In this document: positions 5,492 through 6,828 of the stretch, piece after piece | Layout of the letters: every line of letters begins with the position of its first letter | Numbering within the stretch: the first letter of the stretch is position 1 | NCBI GenBank assembly: GCA_030591105.1 | Contig: JAUVBS010000113.1 | Span: forward strand, 1 to 6,828 | Length of the DNA: 6,828 nt | Direction: 5' to 3' | Source of the DNA: a bacterium | GTDB lineage: Bacteria; Krumholzibacteriota; Krumholzibacteriia; LZORAL124-64-63 | Notes under the pieces: model-generated | Databases searched by the model: none | Told to the model about the DNA's origin: nothing | The model's input: only the letters and a program-made list of their open reading frames with translations | Program-made: the position numbers and the translations under genes

Positions 5492-6304
5492 ATGATGTTA
5501 CGTCATGCTATTGCTATTCTCGCCATCGGCGTGCTACTTGCCACGCCGGTATGGGCGGTCGACCGAAACCACGATGGCCTCGCCGACGGTGACGCGTCCG
5601 ATACCAATCTGAGCGCGAGCCCCGGCGCCAGCGGCGCCTCCCTCGACGAGGGCGACATCGCGGTCGTCGATACGGGTGACTTCTCCGTCTCCATCTACGT
5701 CGACCGACTGACCGGCCTTGGTTACCCGGTCTTCACGATCCCGGCGAATTCCGATCTCGAAGTTCTGCTCGGGTACTCGCTGGTCATCCTGCCGGTCAGC
5801 CACAGTGATTCCGACAACCATGCCACCTTCGCTGGTCTGGCCGCCGACTATATTGCTTACGTGAACTCTGGCGGCGGTCTCTGGGTGGGTCAACCGAACC
5901 CGTACGGGATGCCTGACAACGAGGCGACGATCACCTGGGTGCCGTATCTGCTGAGGCTGGGCAACTGGTACGACAACACCGACTGCCCACCGGTCATCGT
6001 CAACCCAGACCACTGCATCACCGAAGGTCTGCCGGGTGTCCAGTTCTCGACTTCGGGTGACACCGTGCTCGAGATGGGGCCCGAATGGGAGATTCTGGTC
6101 GAAGGTCCCGTCACAGGTCTACCCGGGGTTCTCTTTGCAACCTCCGGCGCCGGTAACATCTTGGTGGAATTGACGCACCCGGCGCCGGCCTCGTTTTGCC
6201 CGCCCGACGACGAGGCCCTCGACCGGTACGTCATGTGCACCATGGGCGGCGTTGTGGCGATCGAGAGCACTACCTGGAGCACGGTCAAGACGCTCTACCG
6301 GTAG
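5492..6304 (+). CDS. Exported protein with a calcium-loop-like motif, amidotransferase-like fold and K-x2-Y-R tail
   Basis: This 270-residue protein starts with a Sec signal peptide (cut likely after VWA, residue 22). The mature N-terminus is DRNHDGLADGD (24-34), matching the D-x-N-x-D-G-x-x-D calcium loop seen in EF-hand, dockerin and thrombospondin type-3 proteins. An alanine/serine/glycine linker follows. Residues about 55-230 look like a class I glutamine-amidotransferase-like (ThuA/DUF4350-type) fold: IAVVDTGDFS, VLLGYSLVILPVS, ADYIAYVNSGGGLWVGQPNPYG, then HCITEGLP and GAGNILVELTHPA. No nucleophile-elbow cysteine is apparent, so it is probably non-catalytic. Four cysteines occur (165, 175, 236, 249). 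It ends ESTTWSTVKTLYR, like the exported protein at 3515-4063. GGAGGG (5483-5488) precedes two adjacent ATGs, 5492 and 5495; the second has slightly better spacing, so the first methionine may be absent. The fold assignment is by eye. Confidence 0.78.
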   Translation: MMLRHAIAILAIGVLLATPVWAVDRNHDGLADGDASDTNLSASPGASGASLDEGDIAVVDTGDFSVSIYVDRLTGLGYPVFTIPANSDLEVLLGYSLVILPVSHSDSDNHATFAGLAADYIAYVNSGGGLWVGQPNPYGMPDNEATITWVPYLLRLGNWYDNTDCPPVIVNPDHCITEGLPGVQFSTSGDTVLEMGPEWEILVEGPVTGLPGVLFATSGAGNILVELTHPAPASFCPPDDEALDRYVMCTMGGVVAIESTTWSTVKTLYR

Positions 6305-6346
6305 GCTCTGGTCTGGGATCGATAATTTAACCGGTGGAAAACAAGG

Positions 6347-6378
6347 CGTCGGCCGCTACCTCACCGTAGCGGCCGACG
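6347..6378. terminator. Bidirectional terminator hairpin between converging genes
   Basis: A perfect 13-base-pair stem (6347-6359 with 6366-6378) closes a 6-base loop, CTCACC. It lies about 40 bases past each stop of two converging genes. On the minus strand the stem is followed by CCTTGTTTTCC, a better U-tract than the plus-strand TTCATT, so it probably serves the chalcone-isomerase-like gene best while also stopping rightward transcripts. Confidence 0.7.
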
Positions 6379-6418
6379 TTCATTGCAGCAGCAGGCGTTA
6401 CCATTGCGGCAGCGGACG

Positions 6419-6828
6419 CTACGATCCGAGCTCGGCCAACAGCTTCTCTTTCATGCCGTTATTGGCCGGTTTCTCGCCGAACCAGACCGTCCACAGAGCC
6501 TTGACGAATTCGAAGTTCTCGATGACGCGCTTGGTCTCGCCGTTCAGGTGGATCGTCAGTCCGGAAGGCGGGTTGTAATCGAAGATGATCTCATCGCCAT
6601 CCTCCGCATCCCGGCTGAAACAGGCGGAGAAGCTGTCCATGTCGGCGGCGAACATCGAGATGTCTTCGTAGTTCTTCTCGATGACATCCTTGAACGAGCC
6701 GATGAGCTTGTCCTTGCTGAAACTGCGGCGTAAATCCATCTGGATACGCTTGGGAGCATCGACCACGACGATCGCAGCACCCAGATCACCTTCGAGCGTG
6801 ATCCCGTCGGCGAGATACGAAACGATGG
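6419..6828 (-). CDS. Chalcone-isomerase-like domain protein, N-terminus beyond the right window edge
   Basis: The C-terminal 136 residues are in the window and the frame is open to the right edge, so the start is not seen; an internal GTG at 6766 is not taken as the start because coding similarity continues past it (ITLEGDLGAAIVVVDAPKRI). The pattern DAPKRIQMDLRRSFSKDKLIGSF, then D-I-I-F-D-Y-like strand EIIFDYNPPSGLTIHLNG, the helix NFEFVKALWTVWFGEKPANN and the end MKEKLLAELGS fits the bacterial chalcone-isomerase-like family. These proteins share the fold of plant chalcone isomerase and of fatty-acid-binding relatives, are usually exported, and mostly lack a known reaction; the W-x-G-x-x-P turn and final K-x-x-L-L are typical. 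The signal peptide would lie outside the window. It converges with the gene at 5492-6304 across a shared terminator. Confidence 0.75.
   Translation of the reverse strand, partial: IVSYLADGITLEGDLGAAIVVVDAPKRIQMDLRRSFSKDKLIGSFKDVIEKNYEDISMFAADMDSFSACFSRDAEDGDEIIFDYNPPSGLTIHLNGETKRVIENFEFVKALWTVWFGEKPANNGMKEKLLAELGS

Overview
The window comes from a GC-rich bacterial chromosome with well-spaced genes and clear purine-rich Shine-Dalgarno sites. No mobile element, CRISPR array, tRNA or rRNA was seen. The lineage cannot be fixed from the sequence alone. The DUF4252-linked ECF sigma module, the DUF418 protein and the exported proteins sharing a short C-terminal tail would suit an uncultured lineage of the FCB type (such as Krumholzibacteriota or Eisenbacteria), but that is a weak inference from memory.

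Layout. The window opens with the 5' end of a leftward gene for a protein with an N-terminal membrane segment (1-105, cut by the edge). A divergent intergenic region carries a sigma-70-type promoter for a small zinc-ribbon protein (375-617). Converging on that gene is a leftward pyruvate, water dikinase/PPDK regulatory kinase-phosphorylase of the PpsR/DUF299 family (633-1490). A rightward, tightly packed three-gene unit follows (1590-3240): an ECF sigma factor, a single-pass membrane protein in the anti-sigma position, and an exported DUF4252 protein. It starts at an ECF-like promoter almost touching the first start codon and ends at a strong hairpin. Next come an exported three-cysteine protein (3515-4063), a polytopic DUF418/YeiB-type membrane protein (4121-5365) and a second exported protein with a calcium-loop-like motif and an amidotransferase-like fold (5492-6304). 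A bidirectional terminator hairpin separates this gene from a leftward chalcone-isomerase-like protein cut by the right edge (6419-6828).

How the genes fit together. The sigma/anti-sigma/DUF4252 unit looks like a self-contained envelope-signalling cassette: the sigma factor in the cytoplasm, its probable inhibitor spanning the membrane, and an exported accessory protein whose gene is translationally coupled to the inhibitor gene. The two exported proteins flanking DUF418 are unrelated in their bodies but end in nearly the same 13-residue tail (consensus E-[QS]-T-[ST]-[FW]-S-[AT]-[LV]-K-[AT]-[VL]-Y-R-stop). This is the most unusual signal in the window and may be a sorting or processing tag. 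PpsR, the zinc-ribbon protein and the chalcone-isomerase-like protein have no obvious functional link to their neighbours.
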